Assembly (NCBI RefSeq): GCF_014356525.2
Contig: NC_052518.1
Coordinates: 28,832,655-28,896,654 of the forward strand
Origin: Nilaparvata lugens
Lineage: Eukaryota > Arthropoda > Insecta > Hemiptera > Delphacidae
Length of the DNA: 64,000 nt
Direction: 5' to 3'
Position 1 is the first letter of the stretch. Each line of letters starts with the position of its first letter. The notes under the pieces were generated by a model that worked only from the letters and a program-made list of their open reading frames with translations, was not told where the DNA came from and made no database searches. A program made the translations under genes and the position numbers. This document shows, piece by piece, positions 1-9,914 of the stretch.

Positions 1-1048
1 GGTGGGTGGTTGCTGGAAAAGGTGTTTGATAGAGGGATTGGAGGAGACGACATGGAACAGATCTTAGAGGACAGGTTTGAGGTTTTCAATTCCAGGGAAG
101 TAGGTGGTACAGAGCTTTGGAGTTTGTGGGATTTGGGAATTTTTTGTGGTTGGATTAGTGTCTGTTTTGGAGGAGATTTGTTTCTGTAACAACCGTTCAG
201 GATAGCTACATTTCAGGAGGGATTGGTGGAGTTTTTTGAGGTACTGGTCAAGATGGTGGGGATCACTGCAAATTTTATGGCCTCGGATTGAGAGGGAACG
301 TGGGAGGGATCTTTTGATGTGGTAAGGATGGCAACTCTCGAAGTGTAGGAACTGTTAAGTGTGGGTGGATTTGGTGAAAGTATTGGTGGATAAGGTATTG
401 GAGTTGGAGAGGATTACATTGACATCTAGGAAGTTGATGGAGGATTCAGAAATATTCCAGGTGAAGGAGACAGAGTAGTTGGAGTTGGGTTGATTGAGGA
501 AGTAGGAGTGGGTATCATGTCCATGAGGCCATATGAGAAATATGTCATCAATGAAATGGAGCCATATCAGGGGGGATAGGGTTTGTTTGGAAAGGAAATC
601 TTGTTCAAGGAGGCCCATGAATAGGTTTGCATAGGTGCCCATCACTGTACTCTGGTTTTGAAGATAATATTCATCTTCAAACCTGAAGGCATTGCTTGTG
701 AGCACCAGTTTGGCAAGGTTTACTAGGAAGGAGGTTGAAGGGGTGGAGGGTGTGGGTCGTGAGGAAAGAAAATGCTCAAGGGATTTTAAGCCTTCAGAAT
801 GGGGGATGGAAGTGTAGAGGGAGGCTACATCAATGGTAACAAGGAGGAGTTGTTGGTCAGTTGGAAGGGTTGTGTTTCTTAGGATATCTATGAAGTGAAA
901 GGAGTCTCTGATATGAGAGGGTAGGGAGGCAACAATGGGTTGGAGGTGGAAATCAACAAGGGCAGAGATTCGTTCAGTTGGGCTATTTATACTTCAGACA
1001 ATGGGACGACCAGGATTGCCTTCTTTATGAATTTTTGGGAGAAGATAG
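1..1048 (-). pseudogene. Penelope-like element A, reverse transcriptase portion
   Basis: Minus-strand translation gives a Penelope-type reverse transcriptase, the enzyme that copies element RNA into DNA at chromosomal nicks. Entering at about 1048 it reads FYLLPKIHKEGNPGRPIV, then motif A (TIDVASLYTSIPHSEG), then NAFRF, GTYANLFM and the catalytic FIDDIFLIWPHG, then NFLDV towards the thumb. The open stretch 355-705 is the longest intact piece. An in-frame stop lies just after GRPIV, so this copy is dead. The element runs off the window start. Its N-terminal half lies at 9915-11260; the two halves were separated by the insertion 1049-9914. Assignment to Penelope-like elements rests on the LPKIHK and GRPIV motifs and is firm; the subfamily is not resolved. 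Confidence 0.9.
1042..1048. repeat. Target-site duplication, left, of the PLE B insertion
   Basis: AAGATAG occurs here and again at 9915-9921. The two copies bracket the whole inverted PLE B insertion, and the PLE A reading frame is broken at this point on both sides (YYL on the right, FYLLP on the left). It is short, so chance is possible, but its position at the frame break supports it. Confidence 0.6.
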
Positions 1049-1423
1049 AAGTTTGAACACGATATGCAGTCAATTATTAAGTAGATAATTAAAAACTTTT
1101 ACTTACTGACTGAAGTACTTTCAATCGTCTAGCGATAATTTTCAACAGTGTAGACCGGAAATGTTTTGATGGTTAGGAAGATTTGTGGTGTTTATTATGT
1201 GATCAAAAAGTTTGTTGGATTTGAAATTCAGCTGTTCATTTAGTATGTTGTTACTATCTAGGATGGTGGCTTTATAAACTTCAAACTGTTCTGCTGTATT
1301 TAATTTGTGTCCATTTCTTTTTACATTCAGTAAGGTTGGTATCTATGTTTGTGTAGGAGTGCCCGGTTTCATTTAAATGTGTTGCAAAAGCTGATTCTGT
1401 TTTGGTTTTAAGTGCGTTGATAT
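1049..1423 (-). pseudogene. PLE B GIY-YIG endonuclease, C-terminal remnant (left end)
   Basis: The minus strand reads INALKTKTESAFATHLNETG and continues like the C-terminal part of a Penelope GIY-YIG endonuclease, followed by the 3' untranslated end of the element. The same segment occurs on the plus strand at 9480-9765. The upstream part of this domain (CNDCEKFYICRSGRSF) lies at about 7828-7935, across the LTR-element insertion. Frameshifts and stops make it nonfunctional. Confidence 0.8.
1420..1423. repeat. Target-site duplication ATAT of the LTR element (left; right copy at 7828-7831)
   Basis: The uninterrupted sister copy at about 9478 reads AACATATCAATGCAC, showing that ATAT was single before insertion. 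Four base pairs is usual for Ty3/Gypsy integrases. Confidence 0.75.
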
Positions 1424-1826
1424 TGTCAAGAACCACAAGGTTTGACATACCCCCAAAAATCAGTTCCTTCTTTAAGAAGAGGAATAATTTTTCCAACTTC
1501 AAAAACTAAAAGCTGATCAGACAGTTTTGGCTGACAGAGTAAAAACACTGAGGAGAGGTAGAAGTGGGGCTAGTATTCTAGTCTCCCCTCCAGCCAGCTA
1601 GGGGAAAAAGCTTTCCACTTTTCTTCTGAATAATTTCACACACTTTTCCATTGCCTACCTCCAGAGACAGACCGAGCTGACCCGTGGATGGACATTCCCT
1701 GGTTTTCCATTCAGACCATGGCAATTTAGGATGGACGTCAACTGTATAACGGTATCATTCCAATCTCAATTATTTTTCCATATTGTTTTTTATTTTTAGA
1801 AATTCCAAATTAATTAAGCCTTGAAA
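1424..1826 (+). repeat. 5' LTR
   Basis: This stretch matches 6993-7395 closely, differing at scattered positions. It starts TGTCA. Beyond about 1826 it no longer matches the right copy, which continues for a further 430 bp to a CA end at 7827. The left LTR therefore seems to have lost its 3' part, possibly with the primer-binding site. Confidence 0.75.
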
Positions 1827-2026
1827 ATTCATCAAATAAACTATTAACACCTTCTGCCAGCAAAACTAACGTATTTTTCCCCCTGAACCAATTAAAACAA
1901 ATTCATGTACTCAAACAGAAAGTTTCAATACAGATTCTTACACTCAAACCGAAACAATTAATACCTATACGAATTCTTGCATCCCAACCGAAACACTTGA
2001 AAAAAAATTCAGATACAGAAACCGAA

Positions 2027-2506
2027 ATGGCTGACAGAAAGAGGCCTTTTATCACACCACCAACCTATTCTGCCTCACCACACGAAAACATACATGACTT
2101 TTTCGGTAGCTTTAATAGGACCTCAAAGGCAAATTCATGGAGTTCAGAAGATTCCTTACTCTACTTACCATTCTATCTAAAAGGTAGTGCTTCTGACTAT
2201 TTTGACACTATAAGTGACAGATTACAAACACAAAATACTTTAAATTACGAAAACGTACAAAAGGAAATGATAGAATACTTTGAACCAGTAGCACACATTG
2301 AAAAACTCGAAATCGAACTTGCAAACAGAGAAATGTCTCGTTCAGAAACAATACAAAATTACATGGCACACATACAATTTTTGTGTAGACAAAAAGACCC
2401 ACAAATGGGTGAAACGCGAAAAGTGAGGTACATAATGAGAGGACTTTTACCTCACATACTCGATAAAATTTGCATGTTATTATTAATATTAAGCGTACGT
2501 TATTGA
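2027..2506 (+). pseudogene. gag-like protein, Ty3/Gypsy type, truncated
   Basis: The ATG at 2027 (MADRKRPF) is the first methionine in the open frame and is chosen over the TTG at 1997. The protein has about 160 residues and the look of a retrotransposon gag capsid domain: an aromatic-rich start, a LYLPFYLKGSA segment, a helical middle and a motif like IQNYMAHIQFLCRQK near residue 120. Gag forms the particle that packages element RNA. The frame ends at 2506 just after the capsid-like region. No CCHC zinc knuckle follows, so the protein is shortened compared with typical gag. It lies about 200 bp downstream of the left LTR. Confidence 0.65.
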
Positions 2507-2517
2507 AGAATAATAGT
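2471..2517 (+). repeat. Direct repeat, first copy (second at about 4131-4174)
   Basis: The segment around TATTATTAATATTA, GCGTA and TTATTG, then ATAATAGTAA, recurs at about 4131-4174 with a few differences. The first copy ends the gag frame; the second lies at the start of the env-like open region. The 1.6 kb between them has no coding potential for pol. Confidence 0.55.
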
Positions 2518-4056
2518 AAGGCAGACATGTTACTTTTGTTTCATGAAAAAGGTGAGTAAAATATTTTTTTGTTCAACGAACTTGACCTGTAAAAAGGTTT
2601 GAAGAGTGAGTATTAAAAATTTGAAGCTGATCGATCAACTCTTTCCAAAGTTATTGTAGTACATTCAAACAAACAATCAAACCCACAGACTGGCAACAAC
2701 TTTGAACTTAGGTAAAAAGTGAGAACTTTCTAACGCTCGTTCAATAAATATTATTGAGAGAACAACGGGCGGTAAGCTCAAGTTGGAAGCACATAACTTG
2801 AAGGAGTCAAATTATTTCAGTGTAGGGGATTGTATATTTTACAAGAGAGTATGTTTCTGAGGGATATAGTCCTATAGTGAGAAAGTGAAGACGAGAGGAT
2901 TCAATTGGATCGCTGCTTTAGTTTTGTTGCACAGCCGGCCCTCTCTCACATTCAACCTCTCGCATTCTCCAGTATGATGCTACATCATTATTATATTATA
3001 CAATCCTACTCAGTGGAATGGGGGAATTCACAATTTTACAAGCAAGAGTTGATAGTAATGGATATAATTGACACAAAAAAATTTCAAATATAGGCATGGG
3101 AAAGTCAAATTCAATATAGGTAGAAGATAATATCTCTGAAGCATTGTATGAAATAATAACAAAACCCTGAGGGAAAAGAAAGGAGAGAAGTATGAATGAA
3201 ATGGGTGTTTTCTTCTACATCTCTATACTTGAGATGTTAATTTCGAACAGAGCTCACTTTCACGGGGTTTTCTCAGATGATGCAGCAATCACTGAGGAAT
3301 CTCTAACACAGATTTCAATAACCCAGGAGAGAGTAATCTAAAATTAAAACTATTAGTGCTATATTGCTGAACTATTATTGCCAATTATTAATGTTTTTTA
3401 GAAAATTATTAATACCATAAATGTCTCTTAATTGAATGATAAGTTCTGGAGTTTCAATTATTATAATATTTTTCGCATTCCCATTTTTCATTTTTTTTAT
3501 ATTTTGAATCCCTTCATTTGGGTCTCTTGTTGTTTAGTCGAATATAGTACGATTATATAGTATTTATATAGTATTATTCGGTTATATATCTATCACAGAA
3601 ATCTCTCTCAGCAGCGACTATATAAACGCTTAACATAGGTTGTTGGGGAACGATAATAATAAGAATATGTGATGAATAATCTATCCTGTTCTAGGCGAGC
3701 AATATTTCTGTATCACAGATATCCAAAAAATTCAACACTAGAATGTGAATATTCTTTGAAACTGTTTGATATAAATTGATGGGCGATCTCCACCATTCGT
3801 TATCTCTTGAAATTCTCTTTTTGAATCTTGTATTAAAACCTTCCCATAAAAAATGTTATATTCAATGACCAATGAACCAAGTTGGAAGACCAAAATTTTG
3901 AAGCTACCTACAGATTTAAAAAAAAATTAAATAGGATTTCCCAGTGGAGCCCACTGTCAAATTATCTTTCGAAAAGGAGCATTAAGTTGTTTTCCTATTA
4001 ATATTAAGCTGTAGGCCTATATGAATCCATAGAACTTCATAGATTTCTCCATATGG
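2518..4056. other. Noncoding stretch where pol would be expected
   Basis: I see no protease, reverse transcriptase or integrase motif in any frame here, only short chance frames. The stretch replaces about 3 kb of pol expected between gag and env. Confidence 0.6.
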
Positions 4057-4383
4057 GTGAATGATTCAGAATCAAAATTCAAATTCGTAAAATTAATAAT
4101 ACAAACGTCAGAGCAAACTGCCATCAGAATTTGTATTATTAATATTACGCGTATGTTATTGGAGGATAATAGTAACACAATGGAACAGCTCGAGGAAAAC
4201 ATTCAAAAATACGAACTGTCCCAGTTAATGACTGATGATCGGCTAGGGATTACACAACCTATCGGCCAAACTTTCGAACAAATTCATTCATCACAAAAAC
4301 ATCTAATTTCACATTATTTAAATACATTCCAACCTCGCTATTCTGGAAAAATTAATCATGTTGGCTACCCAGAGATGAAATGA
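4057..4383 (+). pseudogene. Open frame preceding the env-like frame
   Basis: This frame of about 108 codons ends in an ATGA that overlaps the start of the next frame (4380). It carries the second copy of the 45-bp direct repeat near its start. It could be the N-terminal part of the env-like protein displaced by a one-base indel, or unrelated sequence. No domain is recognisable. Confidence 0.35.
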
Positions 4384-5222
4384 TAATAGCGAAAAGCGAA
4401 GACAAAATTCAAGTTCTAACTGGAAAGCAATTGGAGCTTTGTCCAGTACAAACAACAACGCTTTTCTATCTACCTAGACAACAACATTCGGGAAAATTAT
4501 CATCAAAGTGTACAGAACATTTAGTAGCGTCATCAACTCTTCAGCAGCTACAACAGTTTTGTGTGTTCTCCTGCACAAGCAGCACAGATAATATTGAGAT
4601 TACAGAAGTATCGCCGACGGAGTTCTATATAACAAACAACCAGCCAGGAACCACAATCAGCTGTGAAGAAGGGGAAGATCACATATTATCTACAAATCTT
4701 CCAGGAACTCTACATATCTCTATCCCGTGCAGCTGTGAGCTACAGTACAAAAATAATACATTAATTAGAACAACCTTTCCTTGTGACTCCCGTGCACCAA
4801 TCAATCCCAAAATCCAACATTTTTTACCTCTTCACTGGCTAAATATTAAATCACTAAAAATAGATTCCTTTCAGCCCCATAACAATCCGCATTTTGATAA
4901 TTTCTCAGATATTTTAAAAGATGACTGGAATGTTACTGTACCAACTCTGTTTATTCATAATAATATAGCTCCAGATTTATTCGAAAAAGTAACACTACCA
5001 AACAGTTGGCATGATATTTTTAATTCCACTTCCATGGCATTCTATTTTATTTATGCTTGGTTAGGAATCATCACTTTGGCATTATTATACTTGTTACTGA
5101 TGATTCACATGTTACTGATTATCCAAAAATCTCAACAGAAGCCCGTCATTAAAAAAGGTGGAGTTGAAGGATTGAAATTATGTATAGTTTTCACAATCAA
5201 CTCCACGAGATTGATTAATTAA
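4380..5222 (+). pseudogene. env-like transmembrane glycoprotein, partial
   Basis: The frame of 280 codons starts at the ATG at 4380. It has a cysteine-rich extracellular-type region (about nine cysteines between residues 21 and 139), several possible N-glycosylation sites, and one strongly hydrophobic segment near residues 221-246 followed by a short basic tail. This is the layout of the C-terminal part of envelope proteins found in insect errantivirus-like and other env-bearing LTR elements. No furin site or fusion peptide can be identified with confidence, and the usual length is considerably greater, so the copy is probably incomplete. It lies where env belongs, downstream of the missing pol. 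Confidence 0.6.
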
Positions 5223-6290
5223 AATAAAATCGCTTTTTTCATTTTTAATAAAAATTGTTAAGGATTTTTTTCTCATTTGATTGATTTATTACATAATTAT
5301 TTGTACTATAAATGTGTACTTATATCTATATTAGACTATTCTTTTTTTTCATGTACACACAATACATTGCCATGCTTATTTGTACTTATTTCTCTACAAA
5401 GAGGATTCCTTTCAATCAAGGATAAATAATTTTTTAGGAACTATAATGTAATGAAGTTCAATTTAAAGTTGTATTATCGAATATTATTCTATACATAATT
5501 GATCAAATATCATTCACTGACATATATTTTTCATTTTTTATCATAAAATGTGTTTACTCAATAATTACCTGATAGGAAGATTGTAATTAAGGATAAATAT
5601 TTCGTGTAAAATATGATTGAATTTTCATTATTAATATAGTTGAATTATTATCAATCGATATTATTGATTACTATATTATAATTAAAAAAGTATTATTTTT
5701 GAATTTTAATCATTAATGAAACTTATTAGTATATTATCAACACTGCATTAATCATGGAATTTATTAGTATAGAGCCATTTTTCAATTTTATTATTGTAAA
5801 TAAGCAAGGATTAGATGTAATCTTTTGGACTACCAAGATAAATATTACAATGAATAATTTCCAATTAAAATAAATAAGACCTTTTCACCTATTGAAAATG
5901 GGAAATAAATTCTCCTTATTACGTAGTCAATTACTATTCAAGAACTATTACTACATAGCTTATGGGAAATGTATAATAAGTTTACTCAATTGGTATCAAT
6001 GTTATATATTTTAGGAAGTTCTACTCTGAATATTTAATAATTATCTTTTATTACTGAAAATGTCGATTGTTGCATAAAACGTCATCTATTAAAAATAAGT
6101 GACTTTATGTTACAGTTTTAATAAGGGTAAATGGATGAAATGATTTCATAGGGGAATTGAGTAGATAGACCTATTAGGGGAACTTAAAGAAAGGTTAGAG
6201 TTTTGGGATTAATAGACAAATTTTCTTGGATTAATAGGAGATTAAAAAAGTTATGGATACTTAAAAATATTATTGTATGATTCTTGACTA
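5223..6290. other. AT-rich noncoding part of the LTR element
   Basis: Very AT-rich sequence with no sustained open frame and no recognisable motif. It lies between the env-like frame and the nested LINE. Confidence 0.6.
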
Positions 6291-6304
6291 TGTGCCACTT
6301 ATTA

Positions 6305-6684
6305 TTAATAATAATAATAATAATCATCAATTTATTTGTTCACATTAATCATACAAATAGAGTTGAGCCAACAAACATAGTAAAAAAATAAACTCTCAAC
6401 ATAACAATATACAATAAACAACAATATTACACAATTTTGATGGTAAAGGTTACAATATTTCCTATGAGGAATAAATAGCTTCTGATCACTCTCAAACAAG
6501 ATCACATATCATTTGTCTTATTTCTAATGCTTTAACCACATAGATGAAAACTCTGTTTATTTTTTCCTCCGTCAGATTCGACAGTAATACCATTAACCTG
6601 TCCTCATTATTCACTATATTTCGACAATATATATCCAGAAATTGAATTCTACATCCTCTATACATGGGGCAGCGCAACAAAAAA
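6305..6684 (-). mobile_element. 5'-truncated LINE, 3' end only
   Basis: The minus strand encodes a short C-terminal LINE segment (MAHFLLRCPMYRG ... NNEDRLMVLLSNL, 6492-6692), then a 3' untranslated region ending in an ATT repeat. TGTGCCACTTATTA occurs on both sides (6291-6304 and 6685-6698), a perfect 14-bp target duplication as made by target-primed reverse transcription. The protein is related to the C-terminus of the LINE at 15117-17256 (SHFLLSCGVYQ, DRDKIIVLLSNF). Confidence 0.85.
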
Positions 6685-6977
6685 TGTGCCACTTATTAGA
6701 GCTATTAGACTTAGGGATCAATGGAAATTTGTTTTTAGTCATTTAATGTATTATAAAATGAATTACACTGTATAAGGTTAACATATGTGGTTAAGGATAT
6801 TTCTACTATATATACTGTATATTTTATGAAATAATTTTAAACCATACTTGATAATTATTGTCTTTGTCACAGTTCCTGAAGGGAACCTCAAAGAGTTTGA
6901 TAATTATTTTTTGAAGTAAAAACATTTTGTAGCAAGCCCATTGAGTCAAGAATAGACAGCAGGGTCGGCTGTCACAG

Positions 6978-6992
6978 TGGAGGAGGGGGAGA
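6978..6992 (+). promoter_or_regulatory. Polypurine tract of the LTR element
   Basis: A run of purines, GTGGAGGAGGGGGAGA with a few neighbours, lies directly before the TGTCA start of the right LTR. This is the normal position for second-strand priming. Confidence 0.7.
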
Positions 6993-7827
6993 TGTCATGA
7001 ACCACAAGGTTTGACATACCCCCAAATATCAGTTCCTTCTTTAAGAAGAGGAATAATTTTTCCAACTTCAAAAACTAAAAGCTGATCAGACAGTTTTGGC
7101 TGACAGAGTAAAAACGCTGAGGAGAGGTAGAAATGGGGCTAGCATTCTAGTCTCCCCTCCAGCCAGCTAGTGAAAAAAGCTTTCCACTTTTCTTCTGAAT
7201 ACTTTCACACACTTTTCCATCGCCTACCTCCAGAGACAGACCGAGCTGACCCGTGGATGGACATCCCCTGGTTTTCCATTCAGACCATGGCAATTTAGGA
7301 TGGACGTCAACTGTAGAACGGTATTGTTCCAATCTCAATTATTTTTCCATATTGGTTTTTATTTTTAGAAATTCATTATTAATTAAGCCTTGAATCATGT
7401 TTTTAAAAATTTCATATAACTTTCATAGTCATTGGCAACAAGTTTATTTTAATTTTTAAAATTGATTAAATGCTCAAAATTCCATAACCTTCCTTAATTG
7501 TTTTGTATTAAAATAGATGTAGGATAACTAATTTTATAAAACCAAAATATGTTAAAATTCACATTTAAATTTCACAGAAATTTTAAATAAAATAAATCTG
7601 ACTCCTAAAAAAAATGTTTTTCTTTCAAATTCCAAAAAACATCTAGTTGATAATATAAAAAAAAACAATTGCTTTTGCTCCACCATAAAATGCTACACAA
7701 CAACAATTTTACAGTGTTCCCGTCTGGGAACTGGTAGATCCCCCTTTTATTACTTTCACCAAACAAGTCACCAATCATTTATTACAAATAATGATGAATA
7801 CCACTGTTCAATCAATTTAATGTTACA
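6993..7827 (+). repeat. 3' LTR (full-length copy)
   Basis: The repeat starts TGTCA at 6993 and ends ...TGTTACA at 7827, immediately before the ATAT duplication. Its first 400 bp match the left LTR. The last 430 bp have no counterpart on the left and hold no open frame. Confidence 0.7.
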
Positions 7828-9043
7828 ATATGTTTTTAAATCTAAGTTTGAATGATCGTCCACTTCTGCAAATATAGAATTTTTCACAATCATTACATTT
7901 TAGTTTATATACTCCAGGGAGGTTGTGTTTGTCAGTATTGTCGGTGGTTTTGGGGGTGAGGGTGGCCATTAGCTTATTTTTGGTTTTGAAAGCCACCTTA
8001 TAGCCTGCTTTTTTAAAAATTCTGGCAATTTTATTAGATTGGCTATTGATATATGTTAGTGTTATGAAGTGTTTTCTCTCATTTGTTGGTTTGGTTTCTT
8101 GGTTATATGCTTTTGCTTTTGTTTTTTGGTTTAGTTTATCTATTATATTTGGGTCATATCCATTACTCTGTGCTAGTTACTTTATTGTGTTGAGCTCATT
8201 TTTGTAGTTTTCTGGTGATAAGGGTATTTTGTTGAGTATATGGATCTGAATGCTGCATGTTTGTGCTGTGTTGGGTGGTTGGAGGAGTTGTGGATTAATG
8301 TGTCTGTTGTGGTTGGTTTCCTGTAAATGTTAAAGCTTAGTTTTTGGTCTGGATTTTTTGTGATTGATAGGTCGAGGAAGTTTATGGAGCTATTTTGTTA
8401 ATATTCAGAAGTGAATTGTATTTTGTTGTTGATCTTGTTGATGTGTTTGCGGAGAACTTCACATTGTCTCTGGTTTCCCTTGAAGAGAATTATGACATCA
8501 TATACGTATCTATACCAGAAAACTATCTTCTTTGATATTTCACTATTGAGGATGTGTTTGTTTTCAAAGTTTTGAATGTATATTTCTGCAAGTAAATTAC
8601 TAATTGGTGACCCCATAGGTAAACCTTCATCTTGTAGATAGAACTTACTGTCATAGGTGAAATAGTTTTGTTTGGTTATTGTCTGCAGGATTTCAATAAT
8701 TTCATCAGTTTTTTCTATTGGTAAGTTACTTTTTGTAAAGGAAGTCTCTGATTATGGATATAGTTTCATCGATTGGAATGTTAGTGTACATGTTTGTTAT
8801 ATCAAAGGATGCTAGGGTAGAGTTGAATGGAATGTAAGTATCTTTAAGTTTTGAGATAAGCTCATCACTGTTTTTGAGGTGTGTCTTGTTGTTTAGATCA
8901 ATTACTTTTCTAAGTGTATGGTCTAGGTGTTTTGCAAGTTTGTTGGCTGGTGCTTCGCGGTAGTTTATTATGGGTCGGATGGGAATGTTGAGTTTATGTA
9001 ATTTTGGGAGTGTTTGTAGGGTTGGTGCTGATGGGTGGACAAA
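7828..9043 (-). pseudogene. PLE B reverse transcriptase and GIY-YIG linker (minus copy)
   Basis: The minus strand from 9043 reads APTLQTLPKLHK, RPIINYREAPANKLAKHL, motif A (SFDITNMYTNIPIDETI), then at 8616-8398 MGSPISNLLAEIYIQNFE and YRYVYDVIILF, where the expected catalytic YVDD has become YVYD. Further on, at about 7935-7828, is the start of the GIY-YIG domain (GVYK, CNDCEKFYICRSGRSF), cut by the LTR element. Several stops and frameshifts break the frame. The N-terminal part of the element is absent because this copy begins at the head-to-head junction. Confidence 0.85.
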
Positions 9044-9765
9044 CATGCAGCATTCAGATCCATGCTCCATATACTCAACAAAATACCCTTATCACCAGAA
9101 AACTACAAAAATGAGCTCAACACAATAAAATACCTAGCACAGAGTAATGGATATGACCCAAATATAATAGATAAACTAAACCAAAAAACAAAAGCAAAAG
9201 CATATAACCAAGAAACCAAACCAACAAATGAGAGAAAACACTTCATAACACTAACATATATCAATAGCCAATCTAATAAAATTGCCAGAATTTTTAAAAA
9301 AGCAGGCTATAAGGTGGCTTTCAAAACCAAAAATAAGCTAATGGCCACCCTCACCCCCAAAACCACCGACAATACTGACAAACACAACGTCCCTGGAGTA
9401 TATAAACAAATGTAATGATTGTGAAAAATTCTATATTTGCAGAAGTGGACGATCATTCAAACTTAGATTTAAAGAACATATCAATGCACTTAAAACCAAA
9501 ACAGAATCAGCTTTTGCAACACATTTAAATGAAACCGGACACTCCTACACAAACATAGATACCAACCTTACAATATTGAAAGTAAAAAGAAATGTACACG
9601 AATTAAATACAGCAGAATAGTTTGAAATTTATAAAGCCACCATCCTAGATAGTAACAACATACTAGATGAACAGCTGAATTTCAAATCCCTCAAACTTTT
9701 TGATCACATAATAAACACTACAAATCTTCCTAACCATCAAAACATTTCCGGTCTACACCGTTGAA
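9044..9765 (+). pseudogene. PLE B C-terminal region with GIY-YIG endonuclease (plus copy)
   Basis: The open frame 9063-9415 gives the linker (NKIPLSPENYKNELN ... YLAQSNGYDPNIIDKL) and ends near GVYK. A small deletion there shifts the frame, and the GIY-YIG core follows in another frame: KCNDCEKFYICRSGRS, LRFKEHINALKT, HLNETGHSYTN, ending near 9765. GIY-YIG nucleases of Penelope elements nick the target to start integration. The copy is an inverted repeat of 7828-8275 plus 1049-1423, with the LTR element missing, so it preserves the state before that insertion. Confidence 0.85.
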
Positions 9766-9914
9766 AACGATCGCTAGCCGATTGAAAGTACTTCAGTCAG
9801 TAAGTAAAAGTTTTTAATTATTTACTTAATAATTGACTGCATGTCGTGTTCAAATACATAATAAAGTGTGTTAATACAAAGCAGCTCGGAATGGATCAAG
9901 AAACCATCACCTTT

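Larger units (their letters stand above)
1424..7827 (+). mobile_element. LTR retroelement with gag and env-like frames, no visible pol
   Basis: Direct repeats at 1424-1826 and 6993-7395 begin with TGTCA and have almost the same sequence (for example ACCACAAGGTTTGACAT). A purine tract (GTGGAGGAGGGGGAGA) sits immediately before the right copy, as expected for plus-strand priming. The host sequence ATAT is present on both sides (1420-1423 and 7828-7831), and the interrupted PLE frame resumes beyond it. Between the repeats are a Ty3/Gypsy-type gag frame and an env-like membrane protein frame. No protease, reverse transcriptase, RNase H or integrase is readable, so this is a defective copy. Confidence 0.85.
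1049..9914. mobile_element. Penelope-like element B, head-to-head inverted dimer (contains nested LTR element)
   Basis: Two copies of one PLE are joined head to head near 9043, so that their 3' ends face outwards. The minus copy runs 9043 down to 1049 (interrupted by 1424-7827) and includes RT and GIY-YIG regions. The plus copy runs 9044 to 9914 and has only the C-terminal linker and GIY-YIG regions. The outer ends match as inverted repeats: 1049-1200 against 9720-9855, including GTACTTCAGTCAGTAAGTAA and a run ending in TGCATGTCGTGTTCAAA. PLEs are known to occur as complex tandem or inverted partial copies, so one complex integration event is likely. Confidence 0.8.

Noticed and set aside
2208..2528. 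106-codon minus frame opposite gag
   Set aside because: It mirrors the gag frame on the other strand and has no protein-like features of its own.
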